From Mantamonas sphyraenae (taxonomy: Eukaryota > CRuMs > Mantamonadidae), in contig JAPMXV010000056.1 in NCBI GenBank assembly GCA_026936335.1, positions 248,001 to 312,000 on the forward strand: a stretch of 64,000 bases of DNA, read 5' to 3'. A model generated the notes under the pieces. That model was given only the letters and a program-made list of their open reading frames with translations. It ran no database searches and was not told the origin of the DNA. Shown piece by piece: positions 9,641 through 20,842 of the stretch (position 1 is its first letter; the number at the start of each line of letters is the position of its first letter). The position numbers were made by a program, and so were the translations under genes.

Positions 9641-10678
9641 ATGTCGCACCACCACCCGCATGGCGGCGGCAACCAACACCCGCGTGACTACCATCCATAC
9701 CGACGGGATGGACGGGAGCGGGATCGGGATCGGGATCGGGACCGGGATAGGGATAGGGATCGCGGCGGGTATGAACGTGACCGTGACTACGACCGCCGGT
9801 ACGAGCGCGGCCATGGAGGGCACCGCAGCCATGGAGGACACGCAAACAGTTACCGGGGAAGCGGGCAGGAATACGTGGACATGAATGCCGGAGGGAGGGG
9901 CAGCTACGCTGGAGGGTATGGTCAGCAGCAAGGGCAGCAGCAACAGCAGGTGCAAGGGCACTCCTCACAGCCCAAGTCACGTTCCAGTGCAATGGCAGCA
10001 GCACAGGCGGCGGCACAGGCGGCGGCCAACCGACTGGCCAAGCGCGCATCATCGTCGTCCATGGTATCGTCGTCCAGCGGGGCTGGAGAGGGTGGACCGC
10101 CACGCAGCAGCATGCTGGGACACGGCCCGCGCTCGATGTCGCAGACCTCGGTTGCTTCCGTGTCCTCCACAGGCTCCGTGGCATCCAACACATCGCAGGC
10201 GGGCAGTCTGTCGCACGATCGTATGCAGATGGACGCTCAGGCGCAGGGCAGCGCGCTGCTTCGCTCGCTTTCCGCCTCTTCAGTAGGCTCCACAGGCTCC
10301 GCAAGTGGACGGGACCCACACGTAGGCCAGCCACAGGGGCGCCAGGAGCAGCGTCCGGCATACATGGGACAAGTGACGCAGTCGCCGTCCATGTCGTCCA
10401 TGAAGGCGCTCACAAGTCAGGACAGCACATCAGGCGTCTCGCCAGCTGCGCCCACTCGGCTGCCCGAGTCGCGTCGACCACCCAACAACCTGGCTCGTGC
10501 CAAGTTTGACAACTCATGGCAGTACCTGGACTACCTGGACACGTTGGTGCGGTACGCCAAACAGGACTACAACGACCGCATGGCGCGTGCAATCGACTTG
10601 CGTCTCGCCACCACAGCTGCCCAAGCCAACCTCGCTGCCGCCGACGCGCGCATCGGGGCAATCCGACTTCGATTGTGA
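9641..10678 (+). CDS. Disordered RD-repeat protein with short helical C terminus
   Basis: Intronless ORF of 345 residues; not recognised. The N terminus is His/Gly/Arg-rich and carries seven to eight Arg-Asp dipeptides encoded by a GATCGG-type hexanucleotide repeat at about 9716-9765. Such RD/RE stretches are typical of RNA-processing and SR-like nuclear proteins. A Gln-rich run, an alanine-rich helix (residues ~115-130) and a long Ser-rich disordered middle follow. The only segment that looks folded is the last ~65 residues, beginning NNLARAKFDNSWQYLDYLD and continuing as an amphipathic, Ala-rich helix. That end may be an interaction module. A nuclear/RNA-related role is only an inference from composition. 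It is divergent from the membrane-protein gene and about 225 bp upstream of the topoisomerase start, on the same strand. Confidence 0.65.
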   Translation: MSHHHPHGGGNQHPRDYHPYRRDGRERDRDRDRDRDRDRDRGGYERDRDYDRRYERGHGGHRSHGGHANSYRGSGQEYVDMNAGGRGSYAGGYGQQQGQQQQQVQGHSSQPKSRSSAMAAAQAAAQAAANRLAKRASSSSMVSSSSGAGEGGPPRSSMLGHGPRSMSQTSVASVSSTGSVASNTSQAGSLSHDRMQMDAQAQGSALLRSLSASSVGSTGSASGRDPHVGQPQGRQEQRPAYMGQVTQSPSMSSMKALTSQDSTSGVSPAAPTRLPESRRPPNNLARAKFDNSWQYLDYLDTLVRYAKQDYNDRMARAIDLRLATTAAQANLAAADARIGAIRLRL

Positions 10679-10903
10679 GGCTGCCTCCCCATCCACCATA
10701 CACACTCTTCTGTATAACATGTCCAAAATGCACATGCACACGCACCTTTGTTTGTCTGACGGCGCCGTCTGCACACCGTTCGCTCACACGTCACACGTCG
10801 CGTGTCTTGCGCGCCAATTCGGATTTTTTCCCGCGCACACTCTTCTTGCCTTTGCACACTCGGCATGCAGCACATCCCCAACCCCGAACCCCCCTGGTTG
10901 ACC

Positions 10904-13679
10904 ATGCCCAACGACGACGAATCCCTGTGGGACGAGGAGAGCGGCTCGTCGGGTGACGATGTGCCGCTGGCGCAGATTGTGGCTGGCAAGCGCAAGCGCA
11001 CAGGTGACGCGCGAAAAAGCTCGGCTGACGCAAACAAGAAGAAGCAGCGCGTGGAGGAAGAGGACGAGGGTACGTTTGAAGGCCTTCCCATGGGCCATGC
11101 ATGGGTGGACCCAGGTGTCGCATAGTGCATGCGTGCAAGGGGCCTCGTGCCATGCACGGATGGCAATGCAAAAGCGGTGAAGGTGGCAGCAGTGTGTGTG
11201 TGTGTGTGAGGCTGTGTGTGGCGCTGACGCCTCTTTGCCAAATTTCTCACTCTCCACCGCCCGTTTTTCAGACGACGAGCCACGCACGCCCAAGCGACGC
11301 GCAAAGAGCAAGGCGAAGCGCGGTGGCCGCTCCAAGTATGCGGAGAGTGACGACGAGGATGACTTTGTCATCGATGATGACGAGGACTCGGAGGACGAGT
11401 TTGTGCCGGACGACAGTCCGGCCAAGGGCAAAAAGGGGCGCGCAAAGGCAAAGGCCACGCCCAAAAGCAAGGCCAAGGCCAAACCCAAGGCCAAACCCAA
11501 GACCAAAACGACATCCACCAGCAGCAGAAACAGAGGCAAGCAGGTGGAAGATGACGAGGATGAGTATGATGACGACGACGCCGACGACGACGATTCCGAT
11601 TCCAGCTTTGACGACACGCCCCTTGCCAAGGTGGTGGCCAAGAAAAAGACGAGCACCAAAAAGGCGGCTGCAAGCAAGAAGAAAAAGACGGCCGCCTCAT
11701 CCGCCAAGAAACCCGCCAAGAAGAAGGCTGCGGCGCCCAAGAAGCCCAAGAAGGCGGTGCCGTGTGTGCCGGATCCGCCCGAGAACAAGTGGTGGCTTGC
11801 AGACGACTTTGACCTCGATCTCGACTTTCTGGTCAACGACAACATCGACGGCCGCGGCGGTGGAGCAAGTGGTGTGACTGGCGGAGGCGGAGGCGGAGGA
11901 GGAGGAGGAGGAGACGGCGGCGACGACGACTACGACGATGGCGACGACGACGACGACGACGATAACGACGAGAATGCGTCGCAGAGCAGCAGCAGCCGAG
12001 GGAAAAAGGACAAAGAGGACCAATGGTCGACACTGGTGCACAAGGGGGTGCTGTTTGCGCCCGAGTATGAACCGCATGGGGTGCCGTTGCTGTACGACGG
12101 CAGGGAGGTTGTGCTTCCGCCCGACGCAGAGGAGGTGGCCACATACTACACCACCTTCCTCGAAACAGACTACATCAAGAAGCCCCAGTTCATCCGCAAC
12201 TTTTGGAAGTCGTGGAAGAAGCGGCTGCGGGGCACGGAAATCAAGAAGCTGGAGCTGTGCGATTTCAGCCTGATCCAGAAGCACCTCAAGGCGCAAAAGG
12301 CCATCCGTGACGCGCGCCCGTCGGCAGAGAAGAAGAAGGAGCGTGAGGAGAAGCTCAAGGCGGACGAACCGTACATGTACGCGCTGGTGGACGGTGTCAA
12401 ACAGAAGCTGGGCAACTTCCGCGTGGAACCGCCCGGACTGTTCCGTGGACGTGGCGAGCATCCCAAGATGGGCACGCTGAAGAAGCGTGTGATGCCCGAG
12501 GACATCACGCTGAACATCAGCAAGGGAGCACCCATTCCGCCCTGTCCCATGGAGGGGCACAATTGGGGCAAAATCATCCACAACCCCAAGGTCACCTGGC
12601 TGGCCATGTGGCGCGAGTCCATCAACGAGGGCTATAAGTACGTGTGGTTTGCGGCAGGCTCCAAGGTCAAGGGCAAGAGTGACATCCGCAAGTTTGAGCT
12701 GGCGCGCCGCTTGCACTTGTACATTGACCTGATTCGCAAGAACTACGAGCACTCGCTGAGGCAGGGCAACCTGGCCGACCGCCAGCGCTCCACTGCCCTC
12801 TACCTCATCGACAAGCTGGCACTGCGTGTGGGCAACGACAAGGACGAGACGGAGGAGGCCGACACCGTGGGTTGCTGCTCGCTGCGCGTGGAGCATGTCA
12901 CCATGGTCGACGAGGACAAGCTCAAGGTCAAGCTCAAGTTCCTGGGTAAGGATAGCATTGAATATGACAACGACTTTACGGTCACACAGCCCGTGTGGAA
13001 CAATCTGGTTGAGTTTATGGCCCACAAGCAGCCCGACCAGCAGCTGTTTGACGAACTCAACCCCAGTATGCTCAACAAACACCTGCAGACGCTCATGCCG
13101 GGCCTCTCGGCAAAGGTGTTCCGTACCTACAACGCGTCGGCGACTCTGCAGCGCCTGCTGGAGGAGACCAACCCGAAGGATTCGGAAGCGGTCAAGGCCA
13201 TGTTCTACAACCGAGCCAACCGCGAGGTTGCGGTGCTGTGCAACCATCAAAAGGCGGCGCCCAAGAACCACGCGGACCAGGTGAAGCGCATGCAGGAGCA
13301 ACTGAAGAACTACAAGGCGGAGCTGAAGTCGCTGAAGGCAGACCTCGCACTGGCCAAGAAGGGAGAGAGGACGCGCAGCGATGGAACACGCGTGCCCGGA
13401 GAAGATGTGATCAAGAAGCGCATTGAAACGAAAAAGATGCGCATCGAGAACAAGCAGGTGCAGATCACCACCAAGGAGGATCTCAAGACGGTGTCGCTGA
13501 GCACCTCCAAGATCAACTACCTGGACCCACGCATCACCGTGTCGTGGTGCAAGCGCGAAAACGTGCACCTCAGCAAGTTCTTTACCAAAACCCTCATCGA
13601 CAAGTTCTCCTGGGCCTTGGATTGCGACAAGAACTTTAACTTTTTGAACGTGCCCGAGAAGCCGTCGGTGACAGTGTAG
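10904..13679 (+). CDS. TOP1: DNA topoisomerase I (type IB)
   Basis: Two exons, 10904-11069 and 11272-13679, with a 202-bp GT-AG intron (GGTACGT / TTTTTCAG), give 857 residues. The N-terminal ~250 residues are a charged, Lys/Asp/Ser-rich nuclear-targeting region, as in all eukaryotic TOP1. The core follows with all active-site landmarks of the human enzyme: Arg in KLALRVGNDKDE, Lys in FLGKDSIEYD, Arg in KVFRTYNAS, His in LCNHQKAAPK, and the nucleophilic Tyr in SKINYLDPRITVSWCK near the C terminus. A Lys-rich coiled-coil linker (AELKSLKADLALAKKGE) separates core and catalytic tail. The enzyme relaxes supercoils by transient 3'-phosphotyrosine cleavage of one strand. I prefer the ATG at 10904 (ACCATGC context); an in-frame ATG at 10865 would add 13 residues. 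The gene converges on the Fanzor-like ORF with only ~70 bp between stops. Confidence 0.95.
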
Positions 13680-13750
13680 TTGTATTTTTCAGAACACCTC
13701 GCGCCGCATACAGGCGCTAGTTCAATCGAATCTCACTTGGCCACCGTCCT
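13680..13750 (-). other. Convergent 3' gap with a small hairpin; candidate guide-RNA region of the Fanzor-like gene
   Basis: 71 bp lie between the topoisomerase stop and the Fanzor-like stop. The gap holds a perfect 5-bp stem, GCGCC at 13701-13705 pairing with GGCGC at 13713-13717, around a 7-base loop. In TnpB and Fanzor systems the guide (omega) RNA is transcribed from the 3' end of the nuclease gene and just downstream, so this is where one would look. The stem is short and could equally be part of either 3' UTR. No terminal repeat is evident here. Confidence 0.2.
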
Positions 13751-14658
13751 CTACATGTCTACCTGTACATCTTGACTCCCATTGCCTGCATCTTGTCCAC
13801 CATGCATGGCCCGGCGCGCGCTTTCTTGCAAATGCGCGCGCCGATCGCTCCACACCCAGCTGAATGCCCACAGTTCCACGCCACGCCGAGCTGCGTGACA
13901 TTTGTTGGCCATGTTGATGGCAGCACTACGATCTTTGTGTGCCACCCATTCCAGGTTCCCTGGCAGCGCGTTGCTTGCTACCTCGTGAATCCACCAGCGA
14001 TCATTGTGCGATCCATCCTTATTCAGACTCCAGGCGTGTTTGTGAACGACTTTACAGTCGTACGCAGAGCGCTTGGAGGTCTGAGGTTCGGGTGTCATCG
14101 TCAGATTTGACACTGTGGAGATCTGTTTCGCATCTTCCTTCACTGGCACAGAGGCGATCACCGGTGCCGCACCATAGGCCACATGCACTCGGTGGTCGCA
14201 CTGCCGTTGCAGATCTGCCACGACAGCTGCATTGCCGTGTTTCTTGATACGCGCAAGGTGGTGCTTGATCGGTTTCAGTTCTTCGGCCACCTTTTGCGTT
14301 GCCTTCTGTGCTGCCGTCCATGCTTTGGACCCATGCTCTGTGTTGGCCATTGTGATGCCGTGTTCAGTGAGTTGCTTCACAAGCTCACTGTGTCCAGACC
14401 GCGCCTCCAGATGGCGCATGTTGGCTCCGGGTACGTCAAAGGAGTACGCATAGCGGATCCGAAGAACGCCAGCGTCCAGCTCTGCCACCTGCACAGCATC
14501 CAGGTAGTACAGCAGTGCACCCACGTGTTGGTACACACCCGGGTCATAACCCAGCGACAGGCCATGCTCTGCAGACGCAAGGCGAGACGTTGCTTGCGGA
14601 GCCGTCGACGCATCAGAAGCAGCAGAGGATGAGGATGATGATGATGATGAGGAGGAGA

Positions 14659-14704
<46 letters not shown>

Positions 14705-16672
14705 GGAGGAGGAGGAGGATGAGGAGGAGGAGGATGAGGAGTCACCCGAGCACAAGTCCTCCTCCTCGGTTTTGGCCCACCATGACGTCGACAACACAAT
14801 GCCATTCTGTTGGATACCATTGCCAGCCGAGCAAAGGATGTCTTTCCAGTCGCGAAGGAGCTCATCCTGGTCGTCTTTCTGCACGTTCTTTTCTTCCATC
14901 ACATCTTCAAGCTTCTCGGCTGTCGGTGGCCCGTGCTTTCCAAGCTCGCTGACAAACTTGCACACGAGCTCGTGGTCGCTTGGTGACATTGTGCTCTCGA
15001 GTTCTGTCTGCAACCGGTCACGCCACTCCACACCAAAGGCTTTCCATAAGCCGTGCGCCAAAACTTGCATCTGGTGAAGTGTCGGTGCCAGCTTCCCCTT
15101 GTCGTCCACCCATCCCCTCAGGGTGTTTAGGACAGGCACAGTCGGTTGGATATGTCCCTGGTGCGAGCCAACCAGCGACACGCGTTTGCCGTCTTCTGCT
15201 GAAATCGTGAACAGATCCTGCCACATGAATCGTCGTGGTTTGTATCTGGTACTGTACACCGAATCCCCACAGATGATCAGATCATTTGCCAGCTGTACGT
15301 GGAGAAACTTGTTGGGTTGTTTGGGGTTTGCGTTGGGTCCGTTCATGGCAAAGTCTCGAATGGGGTCGAGGTATTCGATTGCTGACCCGTCGCGCAACAG
15401 TTGCATGTTGTAGCCGACGAGGTCGGCAGCACTCCACGTCCGCTTCAGCTCTTGTGGAGCGTCGGTGTCTGCCTTCAACTTTTTCTTCTTGCTCCACAGC
15501 TCGTTGTTTCGCTCCCTCGGCTTCAGAGCTTGCACTTCTTTCCACATTGAATGAAGGGGTGTGTTCTTGTTGGCCATTGTATGCAACAGGGCAATGTCCA
15601 GACCTCCCTGTGCTGTCATGATGGTCTGTGGAATGGCGCCGGCGCGCGATTGTGGCAGGAATGAGCGACCCGTTGCACTACAGAGGCTCGCGGCGGCTGT
15701 GCACGTGGCATGGGCTGCCGCGTCGACGGTGCCGTCGGTCACACCAGTGCTCTTGTAGATGGCCACGAACACAAACACGCAGAGGAAGCGAAGACGTTCC
15801 TGCAAGTGGTTGGCTGTGAGGTTCTCTGCCTCCACGCCCACACCCATATCCGTTTCGGATGGCAACTGCGTCAGCTTCGCCAGGCTTGATTCGTCGACGC
15901 TCCGCCCGCGTGTGCTTCGAAACTCCCCACGCAGAACCTGCCTTTCGTCGGAGGAAAAGAGATCAACCACGAGATCCTTGAACGCCGCCTTCTTTTCCGT
16001 GCAGTCCCCAGCGCTTCCATTCGCAGTGGGTTCTGGCTCGTCTGCGACACCGTTTCCCGCGTTTGTCACCGCAGGTGCAGAGTTCACTGGCGTTTCTGTG
16101 GTGAGCAACGACGAGGCACGGGTCGCATCTCCGTCCTCTCCCTCCGTGCCCCCGTCGTCGCCGTACAGCTCGCCCTCTCCCTCCGTGCCCTCGTCGTCGC
16201 CGTACAGATACTCCTCGTTGTCATCCCATGCGTTTTCTTCTTCGGTGGCAAGCGTAACCTCCGTGCGCAGGTGCTTACGTGTGTTTCTGATGCGCACGCC
16301 GAAAAGGCCTTCCATCAAAACGTCGGCGCTCCTGCCGTTGCCAGCCACCAGCTGTGCCTGCACGCAGTATGCACGGACGAGTGCTCGCAGGGCATACTTG
16401 ATCTGCCCTCGCATGCGTTCCATGTCGTTGTGGAAGCGTGTCACACCCGCGGAGAATCCCAGCGCCTGAAATTCCGCCCACGCGTCGTCACGCGTCCCCT
16501 CCGGCTTGGCTGCTGTTGAATCAGGCTGCTGGTCACAGGCGAACAGCGTGCACAACCCCTTCACCAACGCTTCATACGACTCAGCAGGGGGGAAAGCCAG
16601 CACATGGTGTGTTTGCGACGGTGAATCCGATGATGATGCTGATGACGACGACGAGGATGATCCCCCGACAAC

Positions 16673-16707
<35 letters not shown>

Positions 16708-19378
16708 GGGTGCTGTTGCTGTTGTCGTTGTCATTGTCGTTCTTGTTGCTGGCGAGCAATTTGCCCAGCCACGCTCGGTGTAGCTGAAGTTGTGCGAGGT
16801 ACCCTTCCGCATTGCCTTGGTTCACCACCTGCACGACCTTGCGCATGTCGTCATCCTCCGGTACCAGCCAGCGCCGCTGACGTACGAGCCCAAGAGATCG
16901 TGTGTACTTCGTTGTGAGCAGTTTGCTCGTGTCGGTAGCACGAAATTTCGCTTTAACAACCTTGGCAAGGAGTCCACGCAGCTCGTCGATGACCTCCTGC
17001 GGCAGTCCAACCAGTACTGGCCTTGAATACGATGGGATTGTGGCCGGCAGCTGTTCCTTCGTGATGCGCACCAGCACGGTCTCCCGTGTCACCGCAAACG
17101 GCTCCAGAAGGGGCAAGAGCGTTTGCACCAGCTCCTTGCGCACAACAGTCTGGCTGGTCTTGAGCTGGATGCCGTTTGCCTTGAGAAACTCCCTTGTTGC
17201 TTCGTTGTCCAGCCATTCGTCCCAAGCTGCCTTGTGTATGTACACACTGTGGTTGTTCTCCTGCTTTGCATGACGCACAAGGCTGCTCTCTGCGCCCACC
17301 ATCCGCTCCACAACCCCAATCCAGTCCTTCAGCCCTTCGCTTTCCAGCACCTTGGTGATGTGCGGCACACCCAGCGCTCGTAGAAGGCTTGATGCCTCAA
17401 AGTTGGTCTTGTCCAGAAACAGGTCCACAGGGCGGGCCTTGACAGGCCTCCTGCGTACCCAGACAACGCTCACACCATCCATGACCCGCGAGTGGGGGTC
17501 GGGCAGTTTGGAGGTCACGAGAGAGAGTGTGTCGACAAGAGCGTTGAGGTCGGTTCCTTCTTGAGCGGCAAGTACCTCTGCAGCCAGTACACCCCTCGCC
17601 CTGTTCGGTAGCTTCTGCAGGAGGGTGAACAGGGGGTCACCGTCTCCATCGTGATCATCAACACCGTCCGTGCCGTTTCCATCATCGTTTTCGTCGACGG
17701 CTTCGCTCGCTTCCGCATCGTCCCACAGAACCACCTGCTTCATCCGCTCCAGGTGCTCATCAGTACATATTGCCTTGATTTTTGCAATGGTGGCGTCCAA
17801 CAGGGTCTTCTTCTCCTGGACGGTACTCTTTGAACGGGCCACACCGCGGATCAGCTGTGCCAGTGCCAACGGTTCACTTGCTGTGGACATGTGGTCCCGC
17901 AGTTGATCCATAGTTTTCTTCGTATCCCCAACAACGGAGATGGGAAAGCTCGCGGAGCTCAGCGAGCCCGACCACAACCCTGCCAGGACACGGTACGGCT
18001 GATCAGTGCGCGCGAGCGCGTAACATTTGTCCCCTGTCCCTGTGTACCAGTACCCATGACTCATCAACGAGCCGCCCATGGATTCGCACCATAGCACACC
18101 GTCGTCTGGACAGGCACACAGGGCGGTTTCGGAGGGTTCGTTGTTCAGGCTCCAAACCACCCCATGTGGTACCAGAGCCTGCAGTGCCTCCAAGAACTGC
18201 TTGTGTGACAGCCTGGACCTATTGATGAGGTCTGTGCACCACTTCAGGTACCTTCTGTTGCTCGAGTTGACTTGGGTGTCTTGCAATGGCCGCTGTAGAT
18301 ACAGATGGATTGCCGTGTGCTCTACGCCCAGCTTATCAGCCATGTGTGTGATCTTGTTGATGACCGACTGCATGGCAGCTTCCACAGGCGCATGCGACGC
18401 CGGAGACGCACCCGAGGACAATGACGAAGATGTCGAGGGCGACGGAGACGACGATGTAGAGCGCATCTCTCGAAGAATCATGTCTTCCACGTGTGTAATG
18501 TGGAGTGCCGTGCTAGACGGTAGTGGGCTTGACGGTGCGGACACAGCAAGAGGATTGCGACCATTTCCACACAAGTAGTCTTGGAGCTCTTTGTATGTGA
18601 GTTTGCCCTCGGAATTAACAACGGGCCTCGAGTTTGGGTCTTGCGTACGCATCACGTTGAAGGAGACGGACGTGAAGGATAGGGGCAGGGGGTGAAGCGG
18701 ACGGACCGAAATGTTTTTGCCTCCTGCTGCGTCGGGCAGGCGCTGTTCAACGGCAGTTGCCAGCCGCTCACATATCTCAATCAGGTCAGACGTCGAGAGT
18801 GGAGTGCAATCTTCAACCCACTTGCATCCCTCACTGCACAGCCCCCCTGCAGTGGCTGCGTCTACCCGCAATTGCGAAGCGCAAAAACTTGGCCCTCCTG
18901 CACGAACACCGTCAAAGTCGGGATTGGCATACTCTGGCAGCATGACCAATGGACGCAACGTGAACACCTCGGAGTGCAGTTTGTACATGAACAGGACATC
19001 GTTGTCAACGTCGTAGATGCCCACGTTGGCGACGAGAGCGAGAACGGCGTGTGCATAAAGAAGGTGCTCCCCGTCAGAAACAACTCCGTCCCGCATGCCG
19101 TAGCGCAGAATCTTCAGCACCAGGCCAACATGCATCTCAATAGGACATGGCACTCGCGCGCGGTGGCTCTTGTTGCAGAAATGTGTGACCATGGCCCAGG
19201 CAGCCGCGTCGATCTTCTGGTGCGGTTTCTGCGGCGGCGCCTTGTCACGATACTGCTCAACCAAGACCTTTGTAGTGGTGTACACATGGTCATAGTATGC
19301 AGTGTCAGCCAAGGTGTCATCGCTGCTGCCCACCTTGGCTTCTTGGGCTTCCCGCCTTGTTTGTGCACGTGTTTTCAT
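13751..19378 (-). CDS. Giant orphan protein with C-terminal Fanzor/TnpB-like RuvC nuclease domain
   Basis: Intronless ORF of 1875 residues. Residues 1-1500 are not recognised: mostly globular-looking, with acidic/Ser-rich linkers (one Asn/Ser/Thr run near 930-960, duplicated EGELYGDDGGTEGE-like motifs near 1115-1140) and a ~55-residue Ser/poly-Ser linker at ~1545-1600. The C terminus follows the order of motifs seen in eukaryotic TnpB-like (Fanzor) nucleases: LGYDPGVYQ (RuvC-I, Asp1612), VHVAYGAAP (residues ~1731-1739; RuvC-II strand, VVAYG-like in Fanzors), PEPQTSK (Glu1764, in the place of the Glu of the DEFRTSK motif), then HKDRSAAINMANKC (RuvC-III, Asp1816, matching RDVNAAxNI). All three acidic residues are present with normal spacing (152 and 52). 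The zinc ribbon expected between TSK and RuvC-III keeps only one obvious Cys, so it looks degenerate. Fanzors are RNA-guided DNA endonucleases of mobile-element origin; activity here is inference. No RT, integrase or DDE motifs were seen. The start ATG at 19378 is the first in the frame. Confidence 0.55.
14625..14745. repeat. GAT/GAG trinucleotide microsatellite coding for poly-Ser
   Basis: Plus strand runs of GATGATGAT interrupted by GAGGAG; on the coding (minus) strand this is ATC/TCC-type sequence read as a poly-Ser linker of about 40 residues just before the RuvC-like domain of the Fanzor-like protein. A second trinucleotide run, (CTG)n at about 16672-16710, encodes another Ser-rich stretch in the same gene. 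Confidence 0.85.
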
Positions 19379-19711
19379 TGGCAGGGGTTCAGCGAGCGCA
19401 GATCATGGCGAAGGGAGGCTTTGTTGCTCACCACAAGGGCACCCTGCTCTCAGATGTGAAAGGTAGACATGAATGGAACAGACAGCGGAGATCCATCACC
19501 GTTGCAAAGCATGGAACCTTTTCCAGCCAAGCGAGGAGAGAGCTGAATGAGGAAGCTATCGCTCGTGCAAGCACACCATGGAACACTGACGTGGTAAAGC
19601 TGCGCATGCGGTGGTTTCCAACGCACACACAGCGTTTCATTGCGAGCGGGTGTCTCCAAAGAAAACGAGTCGCTCGATTGAAAACCCCTGTAGTCTGCAA
19701 GCCACACCCAA
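19379..19711. other. Intergenic gap upstream of the Fanzor-like ORF
   Basis: 333 bp between the start of the giant ORF and the stop of the homocysteine methyltransferase gene. It contains no ORF with protein-like features. An 11-base word, AGGTAGACATG, at about 19460-19470 is the inverse of CATGTCTACCT at about 13754-13764, which overlaps the last codons of the giant ORF; this could be a chance match or the relic of short terminal inverted repeats. Confidence 0.35.
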
Positions 19712-20710
19712 TTAATGTACGTCGTCATCATGTGTTTTGCTCTCGTTGGCCAACGTTGTTGAGTCGTCGTCGTCCGCCGTCATGGTGGCGAGGAGGGCAG
19801 GGTTGATGCGGCAGCATCCGCCGATGGCATGCGCCGTCTTGCGCCACTGTGCAGCCAGTAGAGCCAGATCCTCGGGCTCTGTTTGTGAATTGGGCACCCA
19901 TGCACGCGCCTCTGCATCCCACAGCTCGCCTCTGTTGGGATATGCAAGGAGCCGTGTGGAGGTGCCTTTGGTCAGCGGCGCAGCCGTGTCAAGAAAGGGT
20001 TGGATGTGGGAAGGGTGGGAGCAGTTGGCACCCACAGCCACCACCTGCGTGCTTTCGACAGCGAGGGCCACCGCATCAGCCACTGCGTCGCCGCCGCAGG
20101 TTGTGTCGCCGTCGCGGAGCGAGAACGAGAGCCAGCATGGCATGCTGGGATCGACCTCTGCCAGGCACTCGAGCATCAATGAGGCTTCAGACACACGTGG
20201 AAGTGTTTCCAACGCCACCATGTCCGGAGACGCAGCCACGAGGGCGGCCAGTTTGCGCGTGTGGTGATCACGAAGCGTCTGCTCGTCCACAGAGCCATAA
20301 TCACCCGAAAATTCGCTGCCGTCTGCCAGACAGGCCCCATAAGGCCCCATGGAACCGACAACGAGAGCGGTGCGTGTGCCATGTGCTCGTGCGTGTGCGT
20401 CGACTGCGTTGCGAGCCAGCTGCACGCCCCTGGCGATCATGTCCGCAGCCTCGTCGTCTTGGAGACCCAATTCAGCCACAATGCCCTCGATGCTGGCCTG
20501 GTAGGTGGCCGTGCACACCACTTGTGCGCCGGCATCGAGAAACTCGGTGTGGATGCGTTCCACGAGGTCGGGCTGCTCCCGGATGAGCCGTGCAGACCAA
20601 AGCTTGCTGCTGAGATCCTCCCCCAAGTCTTCTGCATGTGTGGAGAAGCCGCCGTCGAGGATGTGGATGCCATCGAGGGGATGGGGCGCGTTCTCACGGT
20701 GGAGTGACAT
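19712..20710 (-). CDS. Homocysteine S-methyltransferase family enzyme
   Basis: Single exon, 332 residues from the ATG at 20710. The fold begins with ILDGGFSTHAEDLG, matching the LDGG(F/L)ATELE start of the family. It continues with TATYQASIEG, VGSMGPYGACLADGSEFSGDYG, the first zinc-cysteine motif VGANCSHP and the second GGCCRINPA. These three Cys bind Zn and activate homocysteine thiol for methylation by S-methylmethionine or S-adenosylmethionine. The C terminus is a short acidic tail. It should work in methionine salvage in the cytosol. An in-frame ATG in a good context at 20788 would add 26 residues rich in His/Pro with no family match, so I prefer 20710. It is divergent from the Roco-CLU gene. 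Confidence 0.88.
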   Translation of the reverse strand: MSLHRENAPHPLDGIHILDGGFSTHAEDLGEDLSSKLWSARLIREQPDLVERIHTEFLDAGAQVVCTATYQASIEGIVAELGLQDDEAADMIARGVQLARNAVDAHARAHGTRTALVVGSMGPYGACLADGSEFSGDYGSVDEQTLRDHHTRKLAALVAASPDMVALETLPRVSEASLMLECLAEVDPSMPCWLSFSLRDGDTTCGGDAVADAVALAVESTQVVAVGANCSHPSHIQPFLDTAAPLTKGTSTRLLAYPNRGELWDAEARAWVPNSQTEPEDLALLAAQWRKTAHAIGGCCRINPALLATMTADDDDSTTLANESKTHDDDVH

Positions 20711-20842
20711 TTTTGTTGGCTGCCCCACACAGCGCATGGGGTTGATGAGTGCGTGTGTGTGGTGGGTTTTGGGATGTGGTGTGGACATGGTGAAGCCATG
20801 GTGTGCGGTTGGTTTCTGCTGAGGACGTTGTGTTGCAGAGAG
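20711..20842. promoter_or_regulatory. Divergent intergenic region between methyltransferase and Roco-CLU genes
   Basis: About 130 bp between opposite start codons, holding GT-rich sequence (GTGTGTGTGG near 20753). No TATA box is evident. Called only from gene geometry; it shrinks to about 55 bp if the methyltransferase starts at 20788. Confidence 0.35.

Noticed and set aside
13700-13745. tRNA gene (AGTTCAATCGAATC resembles a T loop)
   Set aside because: The flanking bases do not pair as a T stem and no acceptor or anticodon arms can be drawn.
13751-19378. Retrotransposon or DDE transposase polyprotein
   Set aside because: No reverse-transcriptase YxDD box, integrase HHCC/DDE spacing, protease or LTRs were found; the C-terminal motifs fit a RuvC-like nuclease better.
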